This document shows, piece by piece, positions 53,001-64,000 of a stretch of 64,000 nucleotides of DNA. The number at the start of each line of letters is the position of its first letter. Position 1 is the first letter of the stretch. Below the pieces are notes generated by a model, which was given only the letters and a program-made list of their open reading frames with translations, was not told where the DNA came from and ran no database searches. Location of the stretch: NCBI RefSeq assembly GCF_021018805.1, contig NC_086254.1:30317300-30381299 (forward strand), in the 5' to 3' direction. Position numbers and translations under genes: made by a program. This DNA comes from Prinia subflava (lineage: Eukaryota; Chordata; Aves; Passeriformes; Cisticolidae).

Positions 53001-56000
53001 TTGGTCAGGCCGTTCTGCTCCATTGAAGGTGATAGTGAAGGCCTGTCCTCTCCTCACAATCAGTTCTTCACTAGAAAATTTACTGGTGTGGTGTTCTCTC
53101 GCATTTTCTTTCAGATGCCAGTTGGTACTTGGCTGCGTTGCAGCTAGGAAAAAATGAGAAGAGCAAAAAAGCTTGAGGGTACATCCAAAGAGCAAGGAGC
53201 ACAAAGACACTCTGAAGAATTGCTTATTACCTTCTACAGGTAACTGGCCCCCATGTGAGGCTTCCACCAAAATTAGAAATAATTTATATGTGAGTATTTG
53301 TTTTTTGAAGAGACTCCATCTTGCATAGGCTGTTAGAGGTTATCTGCATAATTAAATATAGAAGCAGTAGCATATCCTGTACTAAGGAAAAATCAGAAAG
53401 GCATCTAAGAGGAGAGAAACCCGAGAGAATTGAATATTTGTGAGTTACTTGGATAAAAATCTAGCTAAACTCAATTAATTCTACCATTCTGAGATGGTGT
53501 CACTCTAACAGAGGCACAGCCTTGCTGCCTCTGAATAAGAAATAAAGAAACTTGACTTAGCTGAGAAACATTTGTGTATTTTAAGCCATGATGTAGTCTT
53601 TAGCCATTATGTGTCACACACTCCAACAGGAACATGTTGATGGGCACTGGGCTGTTGTTTGGCAGTGGGACAGATGGCAGAAATGGAGAGAGAACACTCC
53701 TAAAATATGCTGTAGAATGCTCTTGCATTAGAACTATGGCTTCAGTCAGGGGCCAGAGAATAAATATCCAAGATTGGCTTAGATCTGACAACATCGAGCC
53801 TATGGAGGGATTTCCAGTAGGAGATGGTTTAAATGAAGAGCAGAAATTCAGAAGAAAAAGATTTTTTTCTTTCCCTGTGAAGAGGGAGAATAGGAAAGAG
53901 CAAGAGTGGAAAATTGTTACCCTGTGCCACTACTGAGTAAAAAAATCATCATCCTATGTTCAACCAGATTTCTTAATATAAAGATTTTTTTTACAGCGTG
54001 ATCTTAAATTTATCAAGTTCAGACAAGCCTTGAAATAACTATGTTGGTAGTTTTAGCTATGCAGTCACAGTCCAAATGTAGAGGAACATGGTTTTTTAAA
54101 GTATTGAGGTGAGAAGCATGAATAATTTTTTTCAGGAACATACCTACTGTTAAAAAACAACCCTCAGAAACTTAGCAGTGAAGCACATCTATTGTAGAAC
54201 GACCTGAGAGCTCAGGGAGTTTTGCCTTTAGAAAGGCAGGAGTTGGAAAAGCAACATGAGACCCTTTAAAATCACTATTGAACTGCTCTGTTTGCATATC
54301 TATAAATATTAACATGTGAGCAACCCAACACAGCAACAAAGAAACTGCCAGAAAACCCCTCAGCCCCTCCAATTTTTGTATCCTTTCTGCCTTAGCTTCA
54401 GGTTTTAGCCATCTCTGCTCGTTGTAGTCTTCCCCAGCCTTTGCAATGATACATTCCTAAAGTTCTGCTTTGCTTCTTTCTCTAATGTCAGATCTGTCAG
54501 TCTGTCATTTGCACTTTTCTGACAACTCCAAATAACTGCAGACTTTCCCTTTCTATTTGCAAAATACAACATTTTAATATCAGTTAATATACCTGGACTG
54601 CCAAATCTCATTCTGATAAGCTTTTCCCATGCACACAAGTGAAAAAATGCAATTCCTGTGAAAATCCTTCTCCTGACTTTCAATGGAAGAATTTTCTCTT
54701 ACTTCTTTTTTCTTGGATCAAAACTCCTTAGAGAAGTAGTGACCTCTCAGTGTCCATTACAGAGCTGAACATGAAGTATGGATGTGAGAAAGTCACAAAG
54801 AGGATCACAGGATGGGCTTTCCCTTGCTCACCTTGGCCCATATCTGATTAATGAGTCCTCTGAAATCAGCTTCTGCAGCTTCCTCTGAATGGGCTCCTGT
54901 GCTTCTGCCGGCTCAAGGAGTGACTGGTGCCTTTCACTTCTTTAAAGTCTGTTTGCAATATTTCCTCTGGGGGTGGAACTTGAGTAGCTGTCTATGCCCT
55001 CAGCCTTGATCTGACCAGTGGGGCTTGAGGATTCATTTTTCATTCATTTTTTTCCTCTCTCAGTCCTCATCTTGTTTCCTTGCAACTTAACATAAGCTTG
55101 GACAATATTTATTCTTAACAATCTGGCCACTTTTTAAGAGTTTCTTAATGTATGTAAAGTTACAAGAACTTCAGTATTTAGCTACTTTTCTTTCTGTTGC
55201 TAAAGTTCTAGGAATAGCACAACTCCTTCTTGCAAACCACTATTTTTGATTTTAAATACTTCACGAACAATATTTACAGGGACTTTTTCTTTAAATTAAT
55301 TCCCTAAATCTGTTGTTTTGGAGCTGCTTTTTTTCCACTTCTTGCATTGTAGTAATTGCAAAATAATGACCAAGCTACTGTCTCTGCTCCAGGTCCAGTC
55401 AGGGCCAAATTTAAAGAAACAATTTTTCATTTATCACATAATTGCTGTTTAACCCTGTTCAATGGACAAGCACTCCATGTCATATCTGTATGACACACTA
55501 CAGTGACAACAGGTAAGAATATTTGTGACTTGTGAAGAAATATCTATCACTGCTTTCAGCTGGTGCTCTACTATTTTTTCATAAGACATCTCTGACCATT
55601 CTACTGGCAAAGCCAATTTATGCCCAAAAATCTTCCACTTAACTTCAAGGGGAGTGAATTTTGCTTATGCTTTGCAGGTGGCTCCACTTTATGTTAAGAA
55701 AGAGACAGATTCTGATACTTCTATGAAACTACCTGGAAAATTCAATGAACTCAGTGCACAACTTAGAGATGCCTCTCAGTGATACCCATCATGCTGGACT
55801 GGGCACAGCTCTACACGTTCCCAAATTCATAATTTTAATTGTCTGGGCTCAGTATTCAGTAGCCAAATTGTTCTGTTTTCTGGTTTGGATCATATTTCGA
55901 AAATCTAGAATTGGAACTTGCTCAACCCATTTCATAGACAGACATGTTCTATTCATGTTTTTTATAAATGGCATTGTTAGAAGAAGCAGTTTTTAACTGG

Positions 56001-59000
56001 CTATAATTCAGACTGCTACTTTGACACTCTGATCATTAGTTACAGTGATCTTAACAGGTTTTATGTAGAACATAGTTTTATATCTTGCAAAGTCCAACTG
56101 TGATTTTAAAGTGATAAGACTAATCCTTAAATTTAAAATGTCTTAGGGTTTGATTAGAGTTTTTTGATGTTAAAACATACTCTCCTATCCCTACTTTTAA
56201 ATACTGTTAAATGTCACACAAACAATTTCCAGAATGAATTTAAGATTTCAGCCTATCCTTGGATACACAGCAAACCGTTTTTCTTTGGAAGGTTAGTTAC
56301 TGTTGAAAAAGAAAGAACAACAGTCCATTTCTGCTGGCAGACAGTATGTCAGGAAGAACAAGTTGTGGCTGTTGTGTCAGCTTCTGGTGTTTATTCCCAG
56401 CTCTGCCTAAGTTGCCTTGCAGGCCTCTGGTGTGCTTTGTTTGTAAAACAGATGAATGATACATACCGGGCCTTTGGATTAAAGATCATGGGCAAAGGTT
56501 GAGAATGAGGGTTAAATTAATGAGAAATATTAACACTAGTCAGAACACGCAGACAGTCAAGCACAACGCATCTGACCCAGGCAGCCTCGCCAAGCAGAGT
56601 TTGCAGAGCTGGAATGGTGGCTGTAAATGTAGGAAGGTGCTTGTAACTCTGTGGATAGCAAAAAAAAAGACTCTTTTGGACCTCAGAAAATTGAAGCTCT
56701 GAACCACATTAGCATATTGTTTCATGTACCCAGAAGAAGGTATATCAGAATCGTCTTTTGCAGACTCCTCCAGCCATATAATTCATAGCATCCTTTTTCA
56801 GTAACACCCAGATTTTTTCCCTCACCTCAGTAACTGTTAAAGAAATGAATGTATAGGACTAAGAATTTCAGCACTGAACAGCGAAGGACATATTTGCTGA
56901 CAGACAAATTCATCTCAGTAAACTCCTTCCTCTCCTTCTTTCCAATGTTTTCATTCACACCAACTCTATGTGAATTCTCAGTGATGCTTGAATTTTATGA
57001 AATATCACCTATTATTAATCGTGCTTTTGTTCAGGATGGGAAATTAGTACCTATAAAAGTCTATCTGCTCCTATATTCTCTCTGAGCACAGCTCTTTTTT
57101 AACATATCCCTAAAGCATCATGCTGCAACTACATGGCCATGACTCACTGGGACCGCCTGGACTTGATGATCTTACAGGTCTTTCTCAACCTAAATGATTC
57201 TGATTCTGTGATTCAGTATCCTGAGAAGTCTGAGCTATTCTACCTCTTATCACATCCCGTTTTTTAATAATTAAGCAAGAAATTCCATCAGCAACTCCGA
57301 CTCCTGCTATCCTAGGTACAGGAATTCAAGAGGTTTTCTACAGCTGTGCTTTCTTTGTGACCCACACTAGGGAGAGACCTGAGACACTGGTGTGAACTGA
57401 TTCAAATCAGCACTTTTCAGGACTAGAAGCACTTGATAGAGAATGGTCAGGTCCATATGGTAAAATATTTGGCCAAGATCTCTTCCAAGCCTTACATATT
57501 GTCCAAGACACGCTTCTCATTTTCTGTCTCCCTCTTCCACTCACTTGCAGGGGCATTTGGAATGGAGGCTTGCAGCCTGTTGCAGCCTGAAGCCTTCCTG
57601 AAGTTCCTGACTGTTCCTGGAGTTTGCCAACAGCCTTCCTTTGAAGAGAGTAGAACCTGGCACAATCACTTTCCACACTGTCGTGTAAGAAGGGTATCCT
57701 GTTAGCTGGGCTCAGATCTCCTCTTGAGGTCTCAGCTCATTCCAGATGAGATGGCTTCTTCAGAAGGGAGACTGACAGTGACATAATAGTGACATGCACC
57801 TCCAAGAACTCCCATGGGACCAGGACACAGGAATAAGCCAAACTGGCAGTGCACAGACTGGGATGAACCTCTGCTGGACTCTCCTGGCAGCTCCCACACA
57901 GTCACACAGCACCCGTGGTGTGTAGCCTATGATATTTAAATGTATTTCCCTACCTCTCCCACTTCTGCACGTATGTCTTCTATTGGAATGGAATAAAGAC
58001 ATTATTTGGAAGCTTTAACTTCCAGCTACTGCTGCACACTCATCATCCAAGAATACCCCAGTGCAGGCTCCCATCCCTGCCCTGCTCTGCTCCTTCCTTT
58101 GGGATCCAGCGTGCCGTCCCATTCTGCGGGCAGACGCTCCCAATGCTAATGCACAAACAAGATGCTTGCAGGTGTAACTCACACCCTAATTGTAATGACA
58201 CTGAAGCTTAAAAGTGACAGAAAGAAGCTGAGATAATTATTTTCAGTGTGAGACTACGAAACAAGTTGTTAAATCCTTAGTAGCAATAGTGGTGCTGCAG
58301 ACTATCAAAACCCTTTAAAAATCAGGCAAACTCACAGGAACTTTTGAGGTGTTTTTCCCTTTTCTTTATGCAAGAAGGTGTTCTGGATTCTGCTAAAGAA
58401 GGTCCATTAGAGATTGGCCCACAAATGCATGAAGATTTTCTGGGGAAAAAAGGTGTGTCTGTCTGCAGGATGTGTGTCAGGGGATGGGAGGGGTAGGCAG
58501 AGAGGAAGAGAAGGAGTGAAAACAGCTCAGTGCACATGAATCTGCACACAAACCCTCACAGCTTTTTAACATAAAAAGCTGTGCATGGTACCATAAGGGG
58601 ATCTCCATGCAGGTCTGACATCTCCTGTTGACCCTGGGCTTGGGTATTTTTTGGATCCTGGGTATTTCACAAGCAAGTGCTGATCATGATCAGCAAATAC
58701 CTGTTTGTTTGTTAAATGCTGCGCTAAATGCTTCTTGAGTTTCATGCAATAAAAAAATTGTCGTTGAGAAGGATAGACTGCTGTCTGAAATTTCAAGGGG
58801 AAGTTTTGAGAGAGAGCCCTTCTAAAATGTTCTAAGTTATTGGCAAATCATTGCTTAAAAGGAAGTGTTACAATGCAGAAACAATTGGTTTGTGGTTTTT
58901 TCCCCCCCACTGCTGTACCTGAAGGTTTTAACTGTCTACCTTATTTTGTTAAAAAGAAGGATTTTTCTACTCAGCCCAATATTTCACCTTCACCTATTAA

Positions 59001-60435
59001 ACTGTGTTTTGCCATAAATTTAAGCTCTGCTCAGAGAAGGAGATTTATGAAGGAATCTACAGCCCTATCCCAATTGCATGGACCCAATTCCCTCCTAGCC
59101 TCAGTTCTGCTCTGAAACAAGTAAACACATAGATGGTATCACACGCAGCAGCTGCACTGAGATAGTCATTAATTAACCACATCAGGCCAGGTAAACAGCA
59201 GATGCTGTGAGGGATGCTGGCAAAAGGTTAAAACAACAACAGGAATTATTTCAGATAATAGATGTATGGACAAACACTTGTGTTCTAAGAGTTTGTGCCA
59301 TCACTTCTCCTAGAACTGTGAGAATGGGGTAACTGTGTCTCTCTTAAACTGCATGAGGGGAAAACAGTGAATGTAATTTCTGCACTTGAGCCCCTGATCT
59401 GTGGATAGTTGTTTTTTATTAATTTCCTGAGCTTTTCAAGCCTAAGTCACATAAAGCCAGCACAGCATGTGCTCTGCCTAGAATTGGTAAAGTAGCATCA
59501 TCTTAAACTCAGGACTCATTTTATGAAGGGGACCTAGAAAAAGTTGGGAACAAACTTTTAGCAGGTCCTATTGCAAGAGGACATGGGGTAATGGTTTTAA
59601 ACTGAAGGATTCAATTCAGATTAGATACAGGAAAGAAGTTTTTAACACAGAGGTTGGCAAAGCATGGGCACAGGTTGCCCAGGTGGTAGATACCCCACTC
59701 CTGGAAAAATGCAAGGTCAGGGTGGAGGGGGCCCTGAGCATCCTGATCTAGTTGCAAATGTCCCTGCTCATGGCAGGGGTGCTGGAGCAGACGGCCTTGA
59801 AATATCCCTTCACACTATTCTGTGATGCCATACATTTTTATACAGGTGCCAGCAAGTCAGGTCTAAGTAAATACATGGGTCAGTCTTACTAAAAGATATT
59901 GATTTAATTTCCTTCCTCCCAAGACTTCACTGCTGGACTTCTGCTTGCTTTTTTTACATTTTAAAGTGCATTTGCCTTTCATATTAATTAAAAAAAAAAA
60001 AGTTAAAATGGCATTACTTGCTCTGGATCTGTAGGAAGAAATTTAGTCCATAGTGTATCCTTTGCATAAGTATTTCCATTAAACAGATTCATTCATACTC
60101 AACCTACTCTTTGATTCATTACATTTCATGCTAAAATAAAGTTTGCAGTTTGCCATTACTTCTTCTGCTCTATTTGCAATTTTATAGTATTTTTAATATT
60201 TAACTCCATTATAGCAATGGATGTATTTTCTTCTTTTGCTTGTTTGTGCCTTTTGTAAAATTCAGGAAAGAAAAACATTGAAAAAACATATGCATAATTC
60301 TCAGAATGTTTTGTATTTCAACAATTCAGAGCCCTTTACAAAACAACCTCACAGAGAAAGCTAGCACTGGAACATTATTCACTTTCCCATTCATATGAAC
60401 AAAGAGAATTTTTTTATTTTTAACTCACCAGCCAT
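44042..60435 (-). CDS. TGM3-like: TGM3-like transglutaminase (gene D)
   Basis: Predicted epidermal-type (E) transglutaminase, cross-linking Gln to Lys in structural proteins. Exons, 5' to 3': 60429-60435, 52976-53143, 52426-52659, 51777-51895, 51170-51298, 50102-50279, 49808-49943, 48834-48937, 48155-48400, 47106-47411, 46286-46443, 45946-46079 and 44042-44189 (stop TAA). This is 2067 nt, 688 aa (human TGM3 about 693). Catalytic residues: Cys269 ([10 protein letters not shown]), His327 (NFHVWNES), Asp350 (WQVLDATPQ) and Trp246. Ca2+ site 3 AHDADGNL is intact. TGM3-like runs are [56 protein letters not shown] and [15 protein letters not shown] after Trp246 replaces the usual GSVxIL. The core/barrel linker (about residues 445-470, [20 protein letters not shown]) is acidic and is where TGM3 zymogen is cut. 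The start ATGGCTG|GTGAGT sits below a good TATA box. A second possible first exon lies at 54832-54841. Confidence 0.92.
50400..50930 (+). repeat. CR1-like fragment in gene D intron 5
   Basis: Plus strand reads 'ctctcagctcaaggggatgttcagacactg', 'gggagaggctgagagcactgg' and later 'attcctcattaggcagctctggaatgg' and 'gggtggctggactaaagacctccaaggtccctcaacc'. These match the order of CR1 3' sequence with heavy divergence and an internal gap. It may be two insertions. Confidence 0.65.
54832..54841 (-). other. Candidate alternative first coding exon of gene D (EPB42-type)
   Basis: The minus strand reads ATGGGCCAAG|GTGAGC, the same ten coding bases and nearly the same donor as EPB42 exon 1 (7322-7331, GTAAGC). 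It is in phase with exon 2 of gene D and would give [12 protein letters not shown], close to the human EPB42 start MGQALG. Upstream, the 11-base GCAGAAGCTGA occurs in both (54866-54876 and 7359-7369) at 24 and 27 bases from the ATG. A TTTAAAG core lies further up in both (54940-54947 and 7406-7413). Its use is not shown by the sequence. Confidence 0.45.
57125..57225 (+). repeat. CR1 LINE 3' tail in gene D intron 1
   Basis: Plus strand 'gcctggacttgatgatcttacaggtctttctcaacctaaatgattctgattctgtgattc', a typical CR1 3' terminus with the repeated ATTCTGTG motif. Confidence 0.85.
59520..59835 (+). repeat. CR1 LINE fragment in gene D intron 1
   Basis: Plus strand carries 'ggttttaaactgaaggattcaattcagattagatacaggaaagaagtttttaac', 'gggcacaggttgccca', 'ggtcagggtggagggggccctgagcatcctgatctagttg' and 'acactattctgtgatgcc', in CR1 3' order. 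It is antisense to gene D. Confidence 0.88.
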
Positions 60436-60527
60436 GCTCCTTTGGTCCTCTGTGCCGTGGACTTTGTATTGCTGTGAGCAACTGTGGACCTATATGATAA
60501 GACTTCAAGCTCTGGCTGTGTTGCAGC

Positions 60528-60571
60528 ATTTATAGGGAAAACTTTAGGCCTCTCCTTATGTTCAAACCAAT
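60528..60571 (-). promoter_or_regulatory. Core promoter of gene D (TATA and CCAAT)
   Basis: TATAAAT on the minus strand at 60528-60534 (context CCCTATAAATGCTG) lies 93 bases upstream of the ATG at 60433-60435. A CCAAT pentamer on the plus strand at 60567-60571 is about 33 bases further up. A perfect AP-1 motif TGAGTCA is at 60789-60795. TATA plus AP-1 fits an epithelial differentiation gene; this role is inferred. Confidence 0.6.
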
Positions 60572-62536
60572 TATAATTCACATTAGGTGAGTGAGGCAGG
60601 TAAGTCATACCAGTGGTCATGTAAACTTCCTAGTAACCCTATATTAGCTCATGAGTTTTAAGACATTGGACTTATGCAATTCAGGCCATTTATCCAGAAG
60701 GTTGATGAGATGCTTAGAAAAGCAGAGCATTTAATTGCATGCCTGGAATCCAGAATTTCACATGCATCACTCGGCAAGGGATGTTTTTTGAGTCAGTATA
60801 AATTAATATCTCTTCCCAGTATGATCCAAAGTTGAGTATTCATCCAATAAAAGTATACATTCATAATCAAATTCATATGGTCCCCTCCCTATGAGTGTAC
60901 TCATAAGTCTGGAAAAAAACCCCAGAATTTTCATTTGCCTCATTGGTCCTTTTTGGGGGATCACCACAGTAATGCTTTTGTGTCGGCCCCTCCTTGGAGT
61001 CTCTGTGAATTATACTAATGGTATGAATGCTGTAAATGTAGTGTAAGCTAGTAGTAACTTGACAAACCACGGGGCATTGAATGGCTTTGATGAGTGGATC
61101 TCGAGCAGTAACTCTCCCTGCATGGAGAGAAACTTCCTCCCCATAAAATAAAACACTCACTTTGGAGCAAGCACAAATTATGACTTCAATTTGTGTTTCG
61201 ATGGTGGTTACTCATCTAGTTTCTGACTCTAGAGAGACAACAATAAATGCTAAAATATCTTCATTGGCACATACAGGAAATTCTATAGGTATAAAGAAAA
61301 TGAATTTGTCAAAATGGCCTAGTAATATTTCTTTTTGTTTCAGGCTAATCCTTCATCTTGGAAGATGCTATCAGTGCTAGAAAATTGATCACAGATGTCT
61401 CTTTCTCTCTTCTGCCCTCTACATACAGGAACTTCTGTTCTCTTACTCTTACACAGTCGTGAACAAGGTATTTTGTCTCTTCATTATTACTTCACCTCAC
61501 TTATCTACAAAGATGAGAAGAGACTGAAGCAATCTCAGGAATGTTAGTGCTTACCTTGAAGAACTTGAAAGGCGGAAATTTCATAAGATCAGAAAGGGGC
61601 AAGCACAGTATGTATAAAATGGGGCAAGAGACATGAAAAAGAATTGAGAAATTACAGTTGACATCAACTAGTTTGATTCAAATTCCTGGAAAATACTGAA
61701 AGAGATGAACTTCTTAGCATCTGGATGAATAACAGCCAGCTAAGACATGCCAAAAAGCTGAGCCCATCAGCTCAGCAGAGGAGAAGAAAGAGGTGTCATC
61801 TATCACCACATGCTGACTTGGATTTGCAACAAGATCCCACAGGGTATTTTCATAAGTACACTTTAGAAACACTGATTACACAAGATTTCTATTAGTTAAC
61901 TGCATAACTTGTTGTTAAAAGAAACAAATGCTGCATTGCTTCAATGGATCACCATCAAACTGGAAGGGCATAGTGGCTGAAGTGCCATTAAAAGCTGCCT
62001 TGGAGCATTGACATTTTAAATATGCTCTTTTCTGTTGTTAATGTTGTTCAGCTGAAGCATTATGCTAGCCCAGGGCTAATCTCAGCTGGATAATGTCAAG
62101 GCTACAGAGAATGGAGAGCTTAAAAAAATAGAAAGATCAAGCTGGATCAGTGTAAAACAGAGAGAACTGCAGAGATATGATGATTTTTGAAAAAGATGAG
62201 GAGTGGTTATAGAAAGAAGAGGCCAACCAAGGAATCATGGTCTTAAAAACTTCAGTCTTTGACTGAAGACACTGAACAGAAACATAAAAATGTTGGCAGT
62301 GAAGAAAAGTATTTAGCTAGACCCTCTGGGTAGGTTGTCAAAATGTTAATTTTTTTTTTCCATGAAGATTAAGAATATCCTGAATATATTTGTCAGGGAT
62401 AACATACATGTGTAGTTGAGCTGCCCTTGGATTATTTATTTTGGTGTCAAAGCTGTGACAGTGCCACTTTTCCCCCCATTGCTTATTGTAGGCATCTGAT
62501 GCATGGGGTAGAGAGCACCTCAGCAGGGCAGTGAAG

Positions 62537-62615
62537 CATTCTGCATCCAGTGCTGATCAGTGATTCATTCTGCATCCAGTGCTGATCAGTGATTCATTCT
62601 GCATCCAGTGCTGAC
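62537..62615. repeat. 29-base tandem repeat, about 2.7 copies
   Basis: The unit beginning CATTCTGCATCCAGTGCTGA occurs at 62537, 62566 and (partial) 62595, and the first two copies are identical. Perfect identity suggests a recent expansion. Confidence 0.9.
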
Positions 62616-64000
62616 CCACTCTCATTTGCCTTGGTTTTGCTCTCTTGCTGTGCCTGACTTGCCCACAGTGAATTCCCTTCACACTGTGTCCTGTGGTGAA
62701 GGGTCACCAGTGTCCCAACTTCTGTGACACACAAGCCTGCACACTGCGTGTCACATTCATCTTAAAAACTGCTCATTTCAAGGGAGTGACAAAATATTTT
62801 GCATAAAAGAGGGAGGTTAGCACTGTGTCTGTCCAGTGTTGCATCTGGCAGTGCAAGCCAGTTCACAAGCATCACCTGGGAGCCCCACAGCAATATTTCT
62901 CCATCATCTTGTGAGGGAAAAGTCTGTCCCACCTTCAGTTATTTTGTCACTTGTTCCCAAAAGAGGGAAGTTACAGAACTGACCTGAAAATTGCCACGTC
63001 TTTCTTTGTGTGTGCAGAGAAAAGCCACCTCCTTTTTAGAATCCATTAGAGTTCATTGGTTTTTCATACCTTAGAGCAACGTGTTTCACATGGTAATTAT
63101 GAGTTGTGTAAATAATGTTCTAAACATTCCCTTTCTTCATTTAAGATCCACTGGGTTTTATACTGTCAGGATTAAAAGGTATCCAAGGTTTTGCTTCACT
63201 TTATTGTTCAGAGCTTTGTATTTATCTATAATATCATGTCTTATGTTATTATACTCCTCCAAATTACTTAATATCAGACTTCCCAGTCTCTTTTCATGCT
63301 GATACCATAGTTTGAATATGTTGTGCATTTCTGAAACTCATTCAGTTTCTTCTCTATGCTTTTCTGATACAAATGAAAAATAGTTGAAACATCAACCTGT
63401 AGGGAAAATAGACTACAAGTCAATTGGTGACAATGATTTTTAATATTTCCTGATCTATTTTCTATTAATGCCATTTTTGTTTGTTAGTTCAGCATTTGCT
63501 CAGCTTAGCCAACAAGACAGTCTTTATTCATCCTGTACAAAGGAATTATGGCATAAGAAGATGTAAAATAACAAGCCTGGACAAGATGTTTAACTGTGTG
63601 GATGGATGAAATGGGTGTACTGGAAATTGTGTGAAGAGAGGTTGCACAACAAGCTGATGTGTGAATTCTGTAATGTTAAAGGAGAGGATTGGAGTGTATC
63701 AAAGGAACTGGCATGAGATTTGTAAATAGGGTGCTCGGGAGCTGGTAATCACAAGGAAAATGTTGCAATAGCTGGAAATGCAAAGGAATCAATTGCTTGA
63801 AATAGAACAAAATATTGTTATTAGAGAGAAGCCAAACAATTTTGAAAGACTAAGGAACAGAATTAAGGAGATCAGGAATTGGAATGGAGCATGGCTGGAA
63901 AGGGAGAGGAAGATGAAAAGTTGATACATTTGAGATAAAAGAGAAATAGAGGAATTAAAGATAGAAAGTCAGGCTATGGGGAAGAAGAAAACCAGACATT

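Larger units (their letters stand above)
53144..60428 (-). other. Intron 1 of gene D
   Basis: At 7.3 kb this is the longest intron in the window. Apart from a CR1 tail (57125-57225) and a CR1 fragment (59520-59835), it contains a candidate alternative first exon at 54832-54841. The remainder is AT-rich with no other exon I can support. Confidence 0.7.
60436..64000. other. Upstream flank of gene D
   Basis: About 3.5 kb with the gene D promoter at its left end and a 29-base tandem repeat at 62537-62615. The last 400 bases (63600-64000) are purine-rich on the plus strand. No exon, RNA gene or CR1 copy was recognised. Confidence 0.5.

Noticed and set aside
62537..62615. CRISPR-like array
   Set aside because: The repeats are directly adjacent without spacers, so this is a tandem repeat, and the genome is a vertebrate one.
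63600..64000. Purine-rich right end as part of another gene
   Set aside because: Stop codons occur in all frames and no splice-bounded exon is seen. It looks like ordinary GA-rich intergenic sequence.

Overview
This is vertebrate genomic DNA, most likely from a bird. The genes are split into short exons with GT/AG borders and modest introns. The recognisable interspersed repeats are CR1 LINE fragments ending in the bird-type ATTCTRTGA tail, and I see no Alu, L1 or B-type SINEs. No species can be named from the sequence alone.

The window is one tandem array of four transglutaminase-family genes, all on the minus strand, so they read right to left. From right to left they are gene D (44042-60435, TGM3-like, 688 aa), gene C (27830-40132, TGM3/TGM6-like, 695 aa), gene B (12041-25399, TGM6-like, 700 aa) and gene A (252-7331, EPB42, erythrocyte membrane protein band 4.2). 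The last two EPB42 exons lie beyond the left edge. I rebuilt all exons by hand from splice sites. Genes B, C and D each have 13 coding exons with the same intron phases, and EPB42 has the same layout for its first 11. In each gene the first coding exon is tiny: ATGGCNG in B-D and ATGGGCCAAG in EPB42.

The three TGM genes keep the Cys-His-Asp triad, the transition-state Trp and the four-domain layout (beta-sandwich, catalytic core, two beta-barrels), so they should be active Ca2+-dependent protein cross-linking enzymes. The most striking observation is that EPB42 here also keeps Cys, His, Asp and Trp. Mammalian band 4.2 has lost these and is a purely structural red-cell protein. The residue before the Cys is Arg instead of Gln, and the third Ca2+ site is degraded, so this gene may be an intermediate stage.

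The order (TGM, TGM, TGM, EPB42, same strand) resembles human 15q15 (TGM7-TGM5-EPB42). By sequence, however, B reads as TGM6-like and D as TGM3-like, genes that lie together elsewhere (20p13) in human. Gene D also has a second candidate first exon of the EPB42 type (ATGGGCCAAG) inside its 7.3-kb first intron.

Intergenic stretches (7.3-11.9, 25.4-27.5, 40.1-43.9 and 60.4-64.0 kb) hold promoters, CR1 fragments and simple repeats. I found no other protein gene, RNA gene or CRISPR.
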